Assembly (NCBI GenBank): GCA_032718565.1
Contig: JAVGVS010000836.1
Coordinates: forward strand, 17,481 to 81,480
DNA from: Distichodus sexfasciatus
Taxonomy: Eukaryota > Chordata > Actinopteri > Characiformes > Distichodontidae
Length of the DNA: 64,000 nt
Direction: 5' to 3'
Shown piece after piece: positions 1 to 12,200 of the stretch (within the stretch, counting starts at the first letter, position 1; the number at the start of each line of letters is the position of its first letter). The position numbers were made by a program, and so were the translations under genes. The notes beneath the pieces were generated by a model. The model ran no database searches. It was not told the DNA's origin and saw only the letters and a program-made list of their open reading frames with translations.

Positions 1-907
1 GCTTTATTCTAATCAGGTTCACAGGTGTGAATGGCCCGTGGAAGATCATTTACAGTCTGATCCTTTCATTCAGTTGAACTAGATTTAACTTAGTTTCATG
101 TTTTACTGTCAGTTCTCTCACTACTTGTTATTAAAGGATAAATTCCTTCATTAATTTACAAGTATGTTTTACGTGTGTAAATGCATTACCTTCACTCGTA
201 AATTAAAAACGAATAAATGGTGCAAATGCAAAGTTAAAATGTAAAAAATGCCTGTAGTAAATGACAGATTATAAAGAAATCTCTGAACATGAGCTCTTTT
301 GACTGTGCTAATTAGCTGACGGTCATTTAGCACATTTTTATATCCTGGTTAAAGGCTAGCATGTGCAAACATGTGATGTTATGTGCATCAGGTATGACAA
401 CTTGAATGAAAACAGGCTCTCAGGTTACAGTAATGCTGATCTCACAGCCTCATTCCAGATAAAATGACATTTCGCTCAGCGGTAAACACAACCGAACGAT
501 CCAGAGAAGCTGAAGCGGCCTGCCTTCTGAATAGCTGCTGCTCACCTTCCACCTGTAAACCCGCCGTAGCACTGGGCGGCCCAGTTTAAACCTGCATTAC
601 ATCAATCCTTTGAGCGGCACAAGACATGCATATTTTTATCAGGCATTGCGACCAGGTAAAATGTACATTTAAAGAAAGAAACAGTAGTTTATAGTGAACA
701 AATGGTCGGTACCTACGATGCTGCCGTACTAAATGCATTCATTCGTATTTTTAATTATTATTTTCTCTGCCTTTAATGTAAAATTGGGTAAGTAAAACTA
801 AATATCTAATACAAGAATAAAATATAATCTGGTAATAATAATATAATAATTATTGATAAAACAATAACCATAAAATAAAATTCACAAAAAAATTCCTAAC
901 AAAGTGA

Positions 908-1027
908 GAATATAATATAATATAATATAAATATAATATAATATAATATAATATAATATAATATAACAGTAATATAATATATATAATATAATATAATATA
1001 ATATAATATAATATAATATAATATATA
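908..1027. repeat. (TATAA)n AT-rich array
   Basis: The sequence is an almost pure TATAA/TATAATA array of about 120 bases with a few interruptions. It is simple-sequence DNA with no coding potential. Confidence 0.9.
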
Positions 1028-1365
1028 AATTAAATAATACTATAAGTTAAAAATGCAGTCAAAATGAATTCTAAACACTTTCACTAATAAGACTTGTTTA
1101 AACGAAGACATCTATTAAATCTTTTTTATTTATTTTAACATTAAAGTAGCAAACAATTAAAACCTTATCATTGACCCATTCAGTTGTAATGTGTGTCAGC
1201 AACACACACAGGAGACAGAGTAATATTGACAGAACACAAAACAGACCTACAACATCGTCAACACATATAGAACAACACATGCAACGTAACACGTAACGTA
1301 ACACAGCACACAAACACACAGTCAGGAGATGGCAAGGGACATATTTGGAGCCTTACTTAATACAC

Positions 1366-1406
<41 letters not shown>

Positions 1407-2063
1407 AATAATAATAATAAATTGTCAAACTGTCAGCATGACAGGAAGCTCCAAATGCTTGCCCAAACTGAGCACACACAAAACACAATATATCAATGCC
1501 TTGAGATACACATACACACACAACCTCCAGAAGGCACAAAACACGACTCATCAATGCTTAGAGAGCACACACGACATTCAGCATCCAGCACACACTCAGC
1601 AGCAGTACCGTAACACAGTAACACACTCCCCAGCTCTGCCTGGCCCTCGGTCCTGTAACTGCCTCATTAGCTGCCCCTCTCCCTCTCTCAGCGTCTCTCC
1701 CTGCTTCCTCGTGCTGTTCACACGACAGGTGTGACCCGCAGACACGCTGACCTACATCTACACACACACACACACATCGGCACTGCTACAAGTCCCACCC
1801 ACTAACCCAAAACACACACCCCAACTGCACAAGCCCCACCCCGTAGCCCCAAACACACACACATACACAAGTACAGCGAGAAAGAGAACACACTCATATT
1901 GCTATCATTGTGATCTCTTAACCTCAGTAACGAATCTTTTAGTTTTTCACATTGATAATGCACATTAACTGTAAATCTATGTTTCTCATGAGGACTGGTC
2001 TCACAAACCACCATGTCCCTACAAACCACATTAACCACGGATCATAGCTTTTCCTTATATTTT

Positions 2064-2256
2064 AGGGACCGCATACATTCTCTTATCCAGAGTGGTTTCA
2101 ATTTCCTAATTTCAGGGACAGTCTCCTGCAGCAACTTGGGGTTAAGGGACTTGCTCGGGGCCCCAGTGGTGGTAGAGCAGGAGGTAGGATTCAAACCTGT
2201 GAAGAACGCCTCGGTCCAAAGGTGAAGTATTTTAACCACTAGACCGCCGCGACACC
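2064..2256 (+). repeat. Interspersed teleost repeat (CTTATCCAGAG family)
   Basis: The unit runs from a CTCTTATCCAGAG-like head through a GGGACAGTCTCC / GCAGCAACTTGGGGTTAAGGG core to a TTTTAACCACTAGACC tail. The same layout recurs at 10635-10800, 28999-29090, 39880-40035, 55540-56075 and 59598-59735, so it is a dispersed family. It looks like a SINE-type element, but I cannot assign a Repbase name from sequence alone. Confidence 0.7.
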
Positions 2257-2607
2257 AGGCCCTCGTGTATCGGATGGCACGGCGCGGTTCGTGACGCCAT
2301 TATCACGATCAGGTGGATTACGTGACGCCAGAAGGCCGCGCAAGCGGGTGATGCGGCACCAGACGCACCTGAAACCGCTGAGACTCACGCCAGAACCGAG
2401 CAACCTGTCCCGAGCCAGCTGATTAATGCAGGCACTAATTAATGTAATTAAACCACCAGTCCGCAGTCAAGCGAAACTTAGGCAGGCTGAACACTGCAGC
2501 ACACCCAGATCCTGAATTTAGTCCAGAGAACCACAAACACTTCTGTTCAGGGTCCAACCACACTAAGGCCAGTAAATTACAGGGTTATATACACAGAGGA
2601 GGAGGTA

Positions 2608-2640
<33 letters not shown>

Positions 2641-2685
2641 TATTATTATTATTATTATTATTGTTATTATTATTATTATTATTAT
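2608..2685. repeat. (ATT)n microsatellite
   Basis: TTA/ATT trinucleotides are repeated over about 78 bases, broken once by a TATATAT run. Confidence 0.9.
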
Positions 2686-3139
2686 GTACTGAATTGTATT
2701 AAAAACATCCATGCTTGTATTTCAGTGCCATGTTTGCAACAATTTTAAAATTACTGTTACTTATTTTAATAACTATTGGACATTGAATGTACAATATCAC
2801 TGGTTACCTTCTAACTAACTGTATCTGCACAAATTATTGAAAGTATTGCACAGATTCTAGTTCCCCATTGATGTATGTTACAATATCTGCACATACTTTA
2901 TTCAACTTGAATGTTAGTCAGACTTATTAAGAGATACTGTTTTATTAATAGACTGGATATAGAATTTTTCATATTGAAACTGTTAACGACCTCATGCACA
3001 TTCAGTGCAAAAGTCAATTCCAAGACCACAGTTGTAGGTTGAATACTGCATCCTAATTGTCTCTCTTTCTATTTCTAGTTTAAAGTGTATATTTTATATT
3101 CTATTTATATATTGTTTATATCATGTGCCCTATTTGAGA

Positions 3140-3577
3140 ACAAGATGATCAAGAAGGCAGGCTCTGTGGTGGGTGGGGAACTCAACACTCTAGCAACTGT
3201 GGCTGAAAGAAGAACACTGTTCAGACTTCAGGCCATCATGGACAACACCAATCACCCACTCCACAGTGTGGTGACTGAGCTGGAAAGCACTTTCAGTCAC
3301 AGATTCATCAGCGTAAAGTGCTCCATTTCAGGTGACTACCTCATGAAGCTCATCGAGAGAATGCCAAGAGTGTGCAAAGCAGTGATCAAAGCAAAGGGTG
3401 GTTATTTGCAAGAATCTAAGATATAAAACATGTTCTGGGTTATTTCACACTTTTTGTTTACTACATAATTCCGTATGTGTTCATTCATAGTGCCTTCAGT
3501 GAGAATCTACAATGTCAATACTCATAATAATAAAGAATAAAACATTGAATGGGAAGGTGTGTCCAAACTTTTGACTG
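3140..3577 (+). mobile_element. LINE fragment joined to a Tc1-like 3' end
   Basis: The open frame at 3085-3426 joins two unrelated transposon tails. Its first half (about 3140-3320) reads TLFRLQAIMDNTNHPLHSVV, like the C-terminal end of L2-type LINE reverse transcriptases. Its second half (about 3322-3426) reads LMKLIERMPRVCKAVIKAKGG, the typical C-terminus of Tc1 transposases. The Tc1 3' region then continues to the motif TGTGTCCAAACTTTTGACTG near 3560. This is a relic with no sign of an active enzyme. Confidence 0.65.
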
Positions 3578-4669
3578 GTAGTGTATATACAGTATATAGT
3601 GTATGTGTGTACACACATATATATATATATTCAATACACTGTGCAATATATCTCAATACGCCTCCATGTGCAATATATCCTATACTGTGCAATATATTTT
3701 TTATGTGCAATACATTCTATATATGTGCAATACATTTACTCTTAATACATATAGAATCTATATTCTATTTTTAGCACTTGCTTCATTTTACTTATAGGAG
3801 GTACTTTTTAAGCCAACATAGTGTATTCTATTTTTTATTCTAAGGTTTTATCTGAGTATTTTTCTTTCAGCTTTAACTATATTTTTCTGGGTACTATTCT
3901 TTATTGTTCTGTCCTTGTGTCTTTGTGAATTGTGCAGTCGTGATGTGAGCGATTTCCTTCGGGATGAATAAAGTTTTCTGATTCTGATTCTTTGTTGTTT
4001 GCACTGTGAAAACTGGAGCCAGGTTGTCTCGTCTCTCTGTATACCTGTACAGTATATAGCAGAGATGACAAAGTTGACTTTGACTTTGATGTTTCAGACA
4101 TTGGGTTTAACTCTCATTTTGTGTGTCAGTTTCTGAGTGAATCTGTAATCTTGGTTTAACTCCTGTGTTGGGCAAGTTACTTCCAAAATGTACTAGATTA
4201 TAAATGACTAGTTGCTGCTATTTTAAAGTAATCGTTTCCCTTCTGAATCGTAATGTGTAACACGACTCCTCCATTACTTTTGAGTGACTTTCACCAAAAT
4301 AAGTGTGGAAGTAGTACTTGGCATTGTAAAGTGCTAAAATGTAGTTTGCTGCAGTTCATTTTAACCTGCCGTGTTGGGCGACGTGGTGTAGCATAATGGC
4401 TGTAGAAATGCACTCTGTAGGAAATAGCTCTTTTACTCACACTAGTTTTCTCTTGTGCCAAAGGTCTCGCGGTGTTGAAGATTTTTATATTAAAACAGAA
4501 CAGCACTAAATTCAATAACTTTTGTAACACGTTCTTCCCAACACGGACTAACTTTAACAGGAAAAACGTCAAGATTCAAATCCCCAAAATCAGGAGGAAA
4601 GTGGTATTAACGCTACGGTTGTTGATGTACTTACAGTGCGCCGCCTGCAGGGGTCAGACATCACGCGCC

Positions 4670-4808
4670 GCCTCACAAGCCCAACCCGGAAGTAGGCGGG
4701 GCGATTGTAGGAAGTAGCCAATGGGCGGGTCGTTTTGGTGTAGAAGTGAGAGATGATTGGCTGGTTTTTGTGTGGGGGCGGGTCGTGGTGTGAGTGAGTG
4801 CGGAAGTG
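4670..4808 (+). promoter_or_regulatory. NUBP2 promoter (GC boxes, CCAAT boxes, ETS sites)
   Basis: Just upstream of the NUBP2 start codon the sequence turns GC-rich. It holds two ETS-like GGAAGTAG motifs, a forward CCAATGGG box followed by GGGCGGG, an inverted CCAAT box (GATTGGCTGG) and another GGGGGCGGG box near 4775. No TATA box is visible. This is the usual architecture of a housekeeping promoter; the transcription start itself cannot be placed. Confidence 0.6.
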
Positions 4809-7800
4809 ATGGAGCAGCGCGGCGGCGGTAAGAACGTGATTATTAATTATAACGCCATTTAAACACAACAAGCGTTTATTAAAGGATAATATTACTATAC
4901 TATACTATATTTTACTATACTATACTATACTTCGCACGCACTCACACGCACAGCAGCACATTCAGCGCAAACAAAAAGTTTAAAACACACTCACGCTTCT
5001 GTGTATAACAGTTTTTAATTCTATTGTTTATCCCATCTCTCGCACATCCTTTTCTCTCTCCATCTCGTCCCCTTTCTTTCTCTCCCTTTTCTCTACTTTC
5101 CTCCCTCCCTCTCTCTATCTCCCCTCCTGACTCTCCATATCTCTCTCCCTCTCACTGTCCTTCTCTCCATCTTTCTGCCCCTCTGTCTGTTTCTCTTATT
5201 CCCTCACCTTCCTTTGCCACCCTCCTTTTTCGTTTCTTCCTTTCCCTCATTTTCCCTCTCTTCTTTTCCCACCTTTTCCCTTCCTCCTGATCCCTCCCTT
5301 CTTTTTCCTTGCTTTCCCTCCTTTTCTCACCTTCCCTCATATTTCTTTCCCCCTTTCCTCCATTTCCCTCTTTTTTTCGCTTCCTTCCCTCCTTTACTTT
5401 CCCTCCTTACCCTGCCCCTTGCCCTTTCTCCTTGTGCATTCTTTTTGCATCTTTCCTTTCATCTCCCTGTACATTTCTCTCCTCCCCACCACCGCCCTTG
5501 TTTTTGTCTCTCCATTCCTCAATCCCACCCCCCCGCCTCTCCCTCTCTGTGCATCAGGGGGTAACCTGGAGAAGGTGCAGCATGTGGTTTTGGTGTTGTC
5601 AGGTAAAGGTGGAGTAGGTAAAAGTACCATCACCACTGAGCTGGCCCTCGCTCTCCAACATGCAGGAAAGAAGGTGTGACACTCCCTCTTTCTCCCTCCT
5701 TTCCTTTTCTCCATCTCACTCCTCTTTATTGTATTCTCACTCCAGTATCTCAGTGGCCTGTGTGTGTGTGTGTGTATAGGTGGGCATCCTGGACGTGGAC
5801 CTGTGTGGTCCGAGCGTGCCGCGGATGTTAGGTGTGTGTGATCAGGAGGTGCACCAGTGTGATGGTGGTTGGGTTCCAGTTTACACCGACCAATCACAGC
5901 GTCTGGCCCTCATGTCCATCGGCTTCCTGCTGGACGACCCTGACGAGGCCGTGGTCTGGAGAGGGCCCAAAAAGACAGGTCTGACCTTTAACTGTCTCTG
6001 CCCATTACAGTCAGAATAACTACTCCCCACTCTAATCTCCACTGCACTGGTGCTGGAGCCGTCCTGGTACCGGTTCCCAGTTTGGAACTCAAAAAAATGA
6101 TTTGGTGCCAGTGTGTAGGGCTGGACAGTTAATCGAAAAAACAAATCAAAACTGATATTTAGAACCTCTAGGGCCTAATCTTGCCCATGATGATTATGAG
6201 CTGGTCTGGTGTGAGCAAGAAATTAAACAGAAATGAGAAATCTATGAGTTTACAATATCAGAGAAAATTGAGTTATTATTGTTCTTATCTACGTGTGTGG
6301 CTTTATGGACTTTGTGAGAGCCGACTTCAGGTTATATTTTTTTGTGATTATATTTCTCTGTGTGTGTTCCTCCATCAGCTCTGATTGGTCAGTTTGTGAG
6401 TGACGTTGCGTGGGGGGAGCTGGACGTGTTGCTAGTTGACACACCCCCCGGAACCTCCGACGAACACCTGGCCGTCCTCGAGAACCTGCGCAAACACCGA
6501 GTGGACGGAGCCGTGCTGGTAACTACACCCCAGGTACTCACACTCTCATACACATACGTGCACACACTCACACCCTATTGCATACACACACGCTAGCATG
6601 CTCACATACATTCACATATCTATATATGCACACACACACACAAATATGCACATGCATGCACACACAAACACATGCATGCGCAAACACTGGTATGTACACA
6701 CACACATGCACGCACACTCATGCCTACATAAGCCCACACGTGCGTGCACATACACATATAAGAGTTGTTTGAGTATAGACAGGGCAGTGTTCTCTCCTTA
6801 TTTCACTGTGTGTGTGTGTGTTTAGGCAGTGTCTACAGGAGATGTACGTCGTGAGATCACGTTCTGTAAGAAGACTGGTGTGAAGATTCTGGGCATCATA
6901 GAAAACATGAGTGGCTTTGTGTGTCCACACTGTTCTGTAAGTCAGACACACATACACACACACACACACTTCTCTGGGGTGTAATTGCATAGATCCAAAA
7001 AAAACCATCAGACACCGTACAAACTGTAACTTCACTTTGTATTGAATGCGAGTTCTATTATCATCAGAAGAGAATATTTAAATGCCTGGTTGAGCTCAGG
7101 AGTAAAAATGTCAAATGATTTCGTAGTTGCTTTTAGTGAATTAGATAAGATTGGAAGTGATGGTGTTAAATCAGCACATGATATTGTCTCATATTGATCT
7201 CTGGCTCCTGAACTGAATCGTAGCAGACCTTGTAAAATCAGCCAACGGAAATGTTCTATTGAATTGATACTGTATTGTGGTGAAACGTGTGATATACATT
7301 TTACTCATACCTCAAAGTGTGCATGTGTGTGTGTGTGTGTAGGAGTGCACCAGTATCTTTTCTAAAGGTGGAGGGGAGGAGCTTGCCAAGCTCACAGGAT
7401 CAGTGTTTTTAGGTAAGTCCCCACCTTCTTCACAAAACTCTGCCCCTAAAGAGTGTCTTCCCATCGCCGGTTGCATTGGTAACACGTGTCTGATAGGAAT
7501 TCTGTCCGTTGTGTGTCGTACAAGTCATACGCCGTCCTCTCATCACAGGAGCAAGATTGAGCACAGAACACTGAAGGTTCTCGGGGTTGAAAACTATATT
7601 TTCAACTATATATACACAGTATATATAGTTGTTTCCCCTCCCTAAACTCGAGCTTGCTCGATAGACCGAACGAGGACTCATATTTGGCCAATCTGGTGTA
7701 TAATGTTGCATTTTGCCACAATTAGCGGGTTAATGTTTGGACTGTTACCGCACTCTCTCAGCATTCCCTCACATGACTAACACATGCCATAAAGTGTCTA

Positions 7801-8017
7801 TAAACTGTAATTTCATGTACATAATCAGTATATTGTCAGCAATGTCTACAGAGCCTGTGTGTGTGTGTGTGTGTGTGTAGGCTCTGTGCCCTTGGACCCC
7901 AAACTGAGTGCAAGTTTAGAAGAAGGACGTGATTTCCTGCAGGCGTTTCCAGAAAGCGCCACCTACAGTGTGCTGAGAGATATAGCAGAGACTATGATGA
8001 GCAGCCTGCAACACTAA
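4809..8017 (+). CDS. nubp2: NUBP2, cytosolic Fe-S cluster assembly factor (Cfd1)
   Basis: NUBP2 (yeast Cfd1) is a P-loop NTPase of the Mrp/NBP35 family that pairs with NUBP1 as the scaffold assembling 4Fe-4S clusters for cytosolic and nuclear proteins. Seven exons join in phase: 4809-4827, 5558-5673, 5780-5978, 6379-6533, 6826-6936, 7343-7412 and 7881-8017, with GT donors and AG acceptors throughout. They total 807 nt, or 268 residues, close to the roughly 270 usual for vertebrates. The deviant Walker A loop GKGGVGKS lies at residues 22-29. The Mrp-type segment LLVDTPPGTSDEH is in exon 4. The bridging-cluster motif CPHC is at residues 196-199, followed by C202. The start ATG lies in a 19-nt first exon at the end of a CpG-type promoter. 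An ATTAAA signal occurs at 8288. Exon 1 is the least certain part because it is so short. Confidence 0.95.
5028..5550 (+). repeat. Long polypyrimidine tract in NUBP2 intron 1
   Basis: About 520 bases are almost purely C and T (CTCTCC, CCCTTTC and similar runs), with few purines. The tract runs directly into the polypyrimidine stretch of the exon 2 acceptor at 5557. Open frames across it on both strands are composition artefacts. Confidence 0.85.
7030..7300. repeat. MITE-like repeat (TGATGGTGTTAAATC family)
   Basis: The core GGAAGTGATGGTGTTAAATC, followed by a GATAT..CATATTGA segment and a CGTAGCAGA segment, recurs near 19280 and at 34470-34560. It lies in NUBP2 intron 5. No clean terminal inverted repeats were delimited. 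Confidence 0.5.
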
Positions 8018-8022
8018 ATCAG

Positions 8023-8056
<34 letters not shown>

Positions 8057-9288
8057 AGCACCTCCTGCTCCTAAAAGGTCCACACCGAACATCTCCATTC
8101 CTGGCTTTCACAGGAGACACACGCGCACAAGGTATTAGGCGAAGAGCTCCTCTGAGATGTCACACGAAAGCTGTAGTTCAGCGCGAGTGTATTTTTCACA
8201 TCAGCATCGACTCACTTCCTGTTTCAGCTTTATCTGAGAAATTGATCATAGTTTTATATTTCTGCACTGTTGTCATATATCCAAATAATTAAAAATATAT
8301 CTTGTAAATGTTTTCCTCTGTCACTGGTAAATTCCTCCTAAAAAAACCCAAACAGTTCACAGCGAGTAAGAGAGGCAGGAGAACGTGCAAATCTGTAAAT
8401 GTGACGTGTAGGAGCCGGAGAGAGAGACACCCACAGCTTTAATGTAATCAAACACCACATACAAAGATACACACAGATATTATATACACACATCCATATG
8501 CGCACACACACACACACGCACACACACACACAACCCCAACCGTGCCCGCTTGGACGCGTCACAACGGTGAAGCATGTCGGACCCGTACACACACGTTCCA
8601 GCAGGGGGCGTCATGCCACAGTTACCCAAAAAATGCAGACGAACCGAACAGACCCAACAACATCGTTGAATATTATTCATAGATTTGTGTGTGTATATAT
8701 ATAGTATATATATTTATATATGTTTATGAATCATATGAACCAGATAGGAATCAAAAGATGCTCAATGTACACGTTTCATTAACAATTTCCATGGTCTATA
8801 AATAAAATCCGTGGAAAACCAAAAGAAAAAATAGCTATTCCATTCACATACCAAATCTCTGATACATATTATTCTTCTCCACTCAAATATTTCAACATCA
8901 GTGTGAGAGGGCATAAAACTAGCAAAATCAGCTGGAGAGAGTCGAGAGAGATTTCAGACAGGCATAGGGAGGAGAGGAAGAGAGTGCAGAATGATGGAGT
9001 GATGGTGCAGGAGAAAGAGCGAGAAAAGTGTGAGATTTTATCTCTCTTTTTTAAACGGTTACTGGACAAAAACACTCACTACACTGTTTTAACAAGTTGG
9101 ACTATCAAACTGGAACCACTTTACACATGATGGAGGTGCAAACTCCCCCCTCCCCGCCCCTCACCCGTCCACCTCATTCACCCTTTCATTTGCCCCGCCC
9201 CACACTGGAGTCTCCGCCCCGGAGTCCCCACCCCCGCCCCGGGCCAGAAGCCCGCCCAGCCACAGCACTGCTTGCTGGGAGCTGTGGT
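8018..9288. other. Convergent 3' region between NUBP2 and ATP6V0C
   Basis: This contains the NUBP2 3' UTR (with a CAT/CAG trinucleotide run at about 8023-8060 and an ATTAAA at 8288-8293) and, on the other strand, the presumed ATP6V0C 3' UTR. CA runs lie at about 8503-8533. I see no further gene and no unambiguous polyadenylation signal for ATP6V0C. Confidence 0.6.
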
Positions 9289-12200
9289 TTATTTGGTGGA
9301 AAGGATGAGCGCCACAATCAAGCCGTAGAGTCCCAGCACCTCGGCGAAGATGAGGATGAGAATCATGCCCACGAAGAGGCGCGGCTGCTGGGCGGTGCCA
9401 CGGACGCCCGCGTCTCCCACGATGCCGATGGCGAAGCCGGCCGCCAGCCCGCTCAGACCCACGCTCAGACCCGCGCCCAGGTGCAGGAAACTCCTACACG
9501 CAAACGGGAAGAGAAGGAATGTAGTGAACAAACGTTGGCAATTCAAAGCTTTGAGAAACAGAAATTAAAGTGCATGATGATTTTGTTATTGTGAACACAG
9601 CACACAGTGCACTACAACCACATGCGAGCTCTGCATCTGACCCATGCCTGAAGGAGCAGTGCTTAGGGATGGTACCTTGCTCATGAGTACCTCAGTGGTA
9701 GCTTTCCCAGTCCGGGACCGGCGACCACCCGATCACGGGGTCAACTCCCTAACTGTTACACTACCAACTGCCCCCATTAAAAGGTCACTGAACCATTGTG
9801 AGGCCTTTGTTCGATGTGCAGATTTGGGCCAGTTGGTACCGTAATGTTTCGGGAGTTCACCCTTTGATTAGAAGGTCACCGGTTTGAATTCCAGACCGGT
9901 AAAGGTACCACTGAGGTACTCGTGAGCAAGGTACCGCCCCTAGGCACTGCTACCAGGACGCTACCAAAAAGCTGCCGACTGCTCCTTCACAGATGGGTCA
10001 AATTACTTACATTTGAGCTGACATTTGGGTGTGTTGCACTGTGTGGTGTGCTGTGTTCACAATGACAAATAATAGCCCACTCACTCAAATTTCCACTCTA
10101 ATGAAAATTCCTCTTCCTACTAGTAGAGAAGCAAAAGCAAGGACGAATTTCTTCTTCTTCTTCGGTAACTGCAAGCCCATCTGTTACAACTCTAAAAATA
10201 GCCATTTCAAAACTGGGCTGCACGTCTACATGAAATGCTTGTGAAAATTACAGAACAATACTTCAATAAAGCGGGGCACATCCAGATCGGCCTGAGCCAA
10301 CTGAAAAGAGTCACGCCGTTCATCAACACAAGAATATATTTTGGCTAGTTTAGCTGTGATTACTGATGGACTGCTTGTCTAGTGATTACAGTGGAATACA
10401 GTGATCTGAATGAAACTAAACTGGAGGTTGTGGTGTCATGAAGGTGGTTTCTCTAACGTTGCTGGAAAATCGACAAGCTAGAGAGGAACTACACCTGGTT
10501 AACAGACTACAGTGTGAGAGAGTCAGCTCTTCAGGTCATTGGCCTAACGCGAAGTGAGTGACTTCTTAAAACTTATTCTGTCAGTAATTTCCTCACTGTT
10601 GGTTCGTGTTGTGTCCCCTTAAAAACATACTACATTTACAGCATTAAGCGGACACTCTTATCGAGAGCGACCTTCCTAATTGCAGGGAGAGTCTTCCGTG
10701 CAGCAACTTGGAGACAAGGGTTATGCTCAGTGGTAGTAGTGCTAGAGGTAGAATTCAAAGACCAGATGTGAGCATGCGAACCACAAGACACACCACCAGT
10801 TTTGTGACCCGTTTTAATACAGTACGAGCCTAGTCCGTGACTAACGAATAAGGGTCGACCGATTTATCAGGCTGATATTAGGCATTTTGCCGATCATCGG
10901 TATCAGTTTCATTTTGACCGTCATCGATATTAAGTAATAAAAAGGTGCGCTACTGTGGCTCCACTGCCGTCTCTTCTCTCTGTGCCATTTGCTCTCGACT
11001 CGCTGCTTGTTTTAATGTCCCGCCCACAGCAGTCTCTGATTGGTTATACTGTATGTCACACGAGTAGTAGCCAGTCAATGCTGAGGCCTTGTTGTTACTC
11101 ACAGCAACGCCACGTGAAGTTCCGAGACGAAGAGGAGAGAGTTTCATCTGAGTCTTGAGTGTTTGTAGAGTTCAAAATTTTGAGATTTTCTTGGTTTTTT
11201 TTTTTTGCATATTGGTTCCAAATATCGGTTATCAGCCCCGTTAACTAGCAATAATCGGTGTCCCTGAAAAACCAATATCGGTCAGCCTATCGGTTGCTAA
11301 GAAGATTGTCCTCATGAACTGGAAAAACAAAAATAATCTTAATATCAACCAATATAGAGATCATTTGTTGGACTATATTAGTCTTGACACAGCTTCTGCT
11401 GCCACATTAGATCAATCTCTCTGGGCTCCTTTGATCGGCTCCATCACCTAGTGTGAGTGGGGGTCACGATTCTGTCCGGCTTTGGTCTTTGTTGTTGACG
11501 TGGGGGGGCCATATTGGGACATCTGGGGGTTCGGCACTGTGGCTGAGGTCCTGGCCTGGATGGGGCGTTGGTGGCTCTTGGGTGGTGTTCTTCTGGCGGC
11601 TGCTTGCGGCGCTGCTGGGGAGGCCTGTGCCGGCAGACGTGGGTTGCCGGTCTGGCGGCTGTACTGCTCCAGGGTAGGTCCAGGGGGGACTTGGGGTCCT
11701 GGGGGCACTCTGCCTCCGGGCTGGGGTTCCGGCTGGGCCTGGGGGGCTTGGGTCCTGTTGGGTGTGCCGCCGGGAGTGTGGGTTGGTGCGTGCGCCAGGG
11801 GCCCGGCCCTGGTGCGGGGGCCTTCGATGCATTGGTGAATCCGGGGGCCTCTTTAGCTGGTGGGGATGTTGTTGCCATCTGGCAGTATCCATTCTGCAGG
11901 GGGGCTCCAATAGAGGCGGAGGACGGGCTTAACCTGGGTGTCTATTGTCTTATGTAGTTTGGGAGTTGACTGAATGTTGGGGTGGGGGTAGTTTTTCCTC
12001 TGCTGTGGGGGCTGGTGGGCCGCCCCGGGCTCTGTGGGGGCCGGTGGTGCCGTGGCCATGGTGCCGCCCCGGGCTCTGTGGGGGCGGTGGTGCCCGGATC
12101 TAGGAGTTTAGAGTATATATGGGGAGTGTGAGTGTGGGTACCGTGTCCATTTTTGTGTGTCTACATGTGGGGTGAGTGTATGAATATCTGTTTGTGTGCA

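Larger units (their letters stand above)
1..4640. other. Gene-free repeat-rich left flank
   Basis: I see no conserved coding exon here. The stretch holds an AT-rich pentanucleotide array (908-1027), a CA run (1371-1401), an ATT array (2608-2685), an interspersed fish repeat (2064-2256), a LINE/Tc1 chimaera (3140-3577) and a LINE-like 3' tail ending in a GGATGAATAAAG-type motif followed by CTGATT repeats (3911-3990). The short open frames in it translate to CA/TG-repeat or low-complexity peptides and are not genes. Confidence 0.7.

Noticed and set aside
11444..11910. Overlapping open frames of 74-148 codons on both strands
   Set aside because: High GC content suppresses stops. The proline- and glycine-rich translations have no homology I recognise and the region is LINE 3' UTR.
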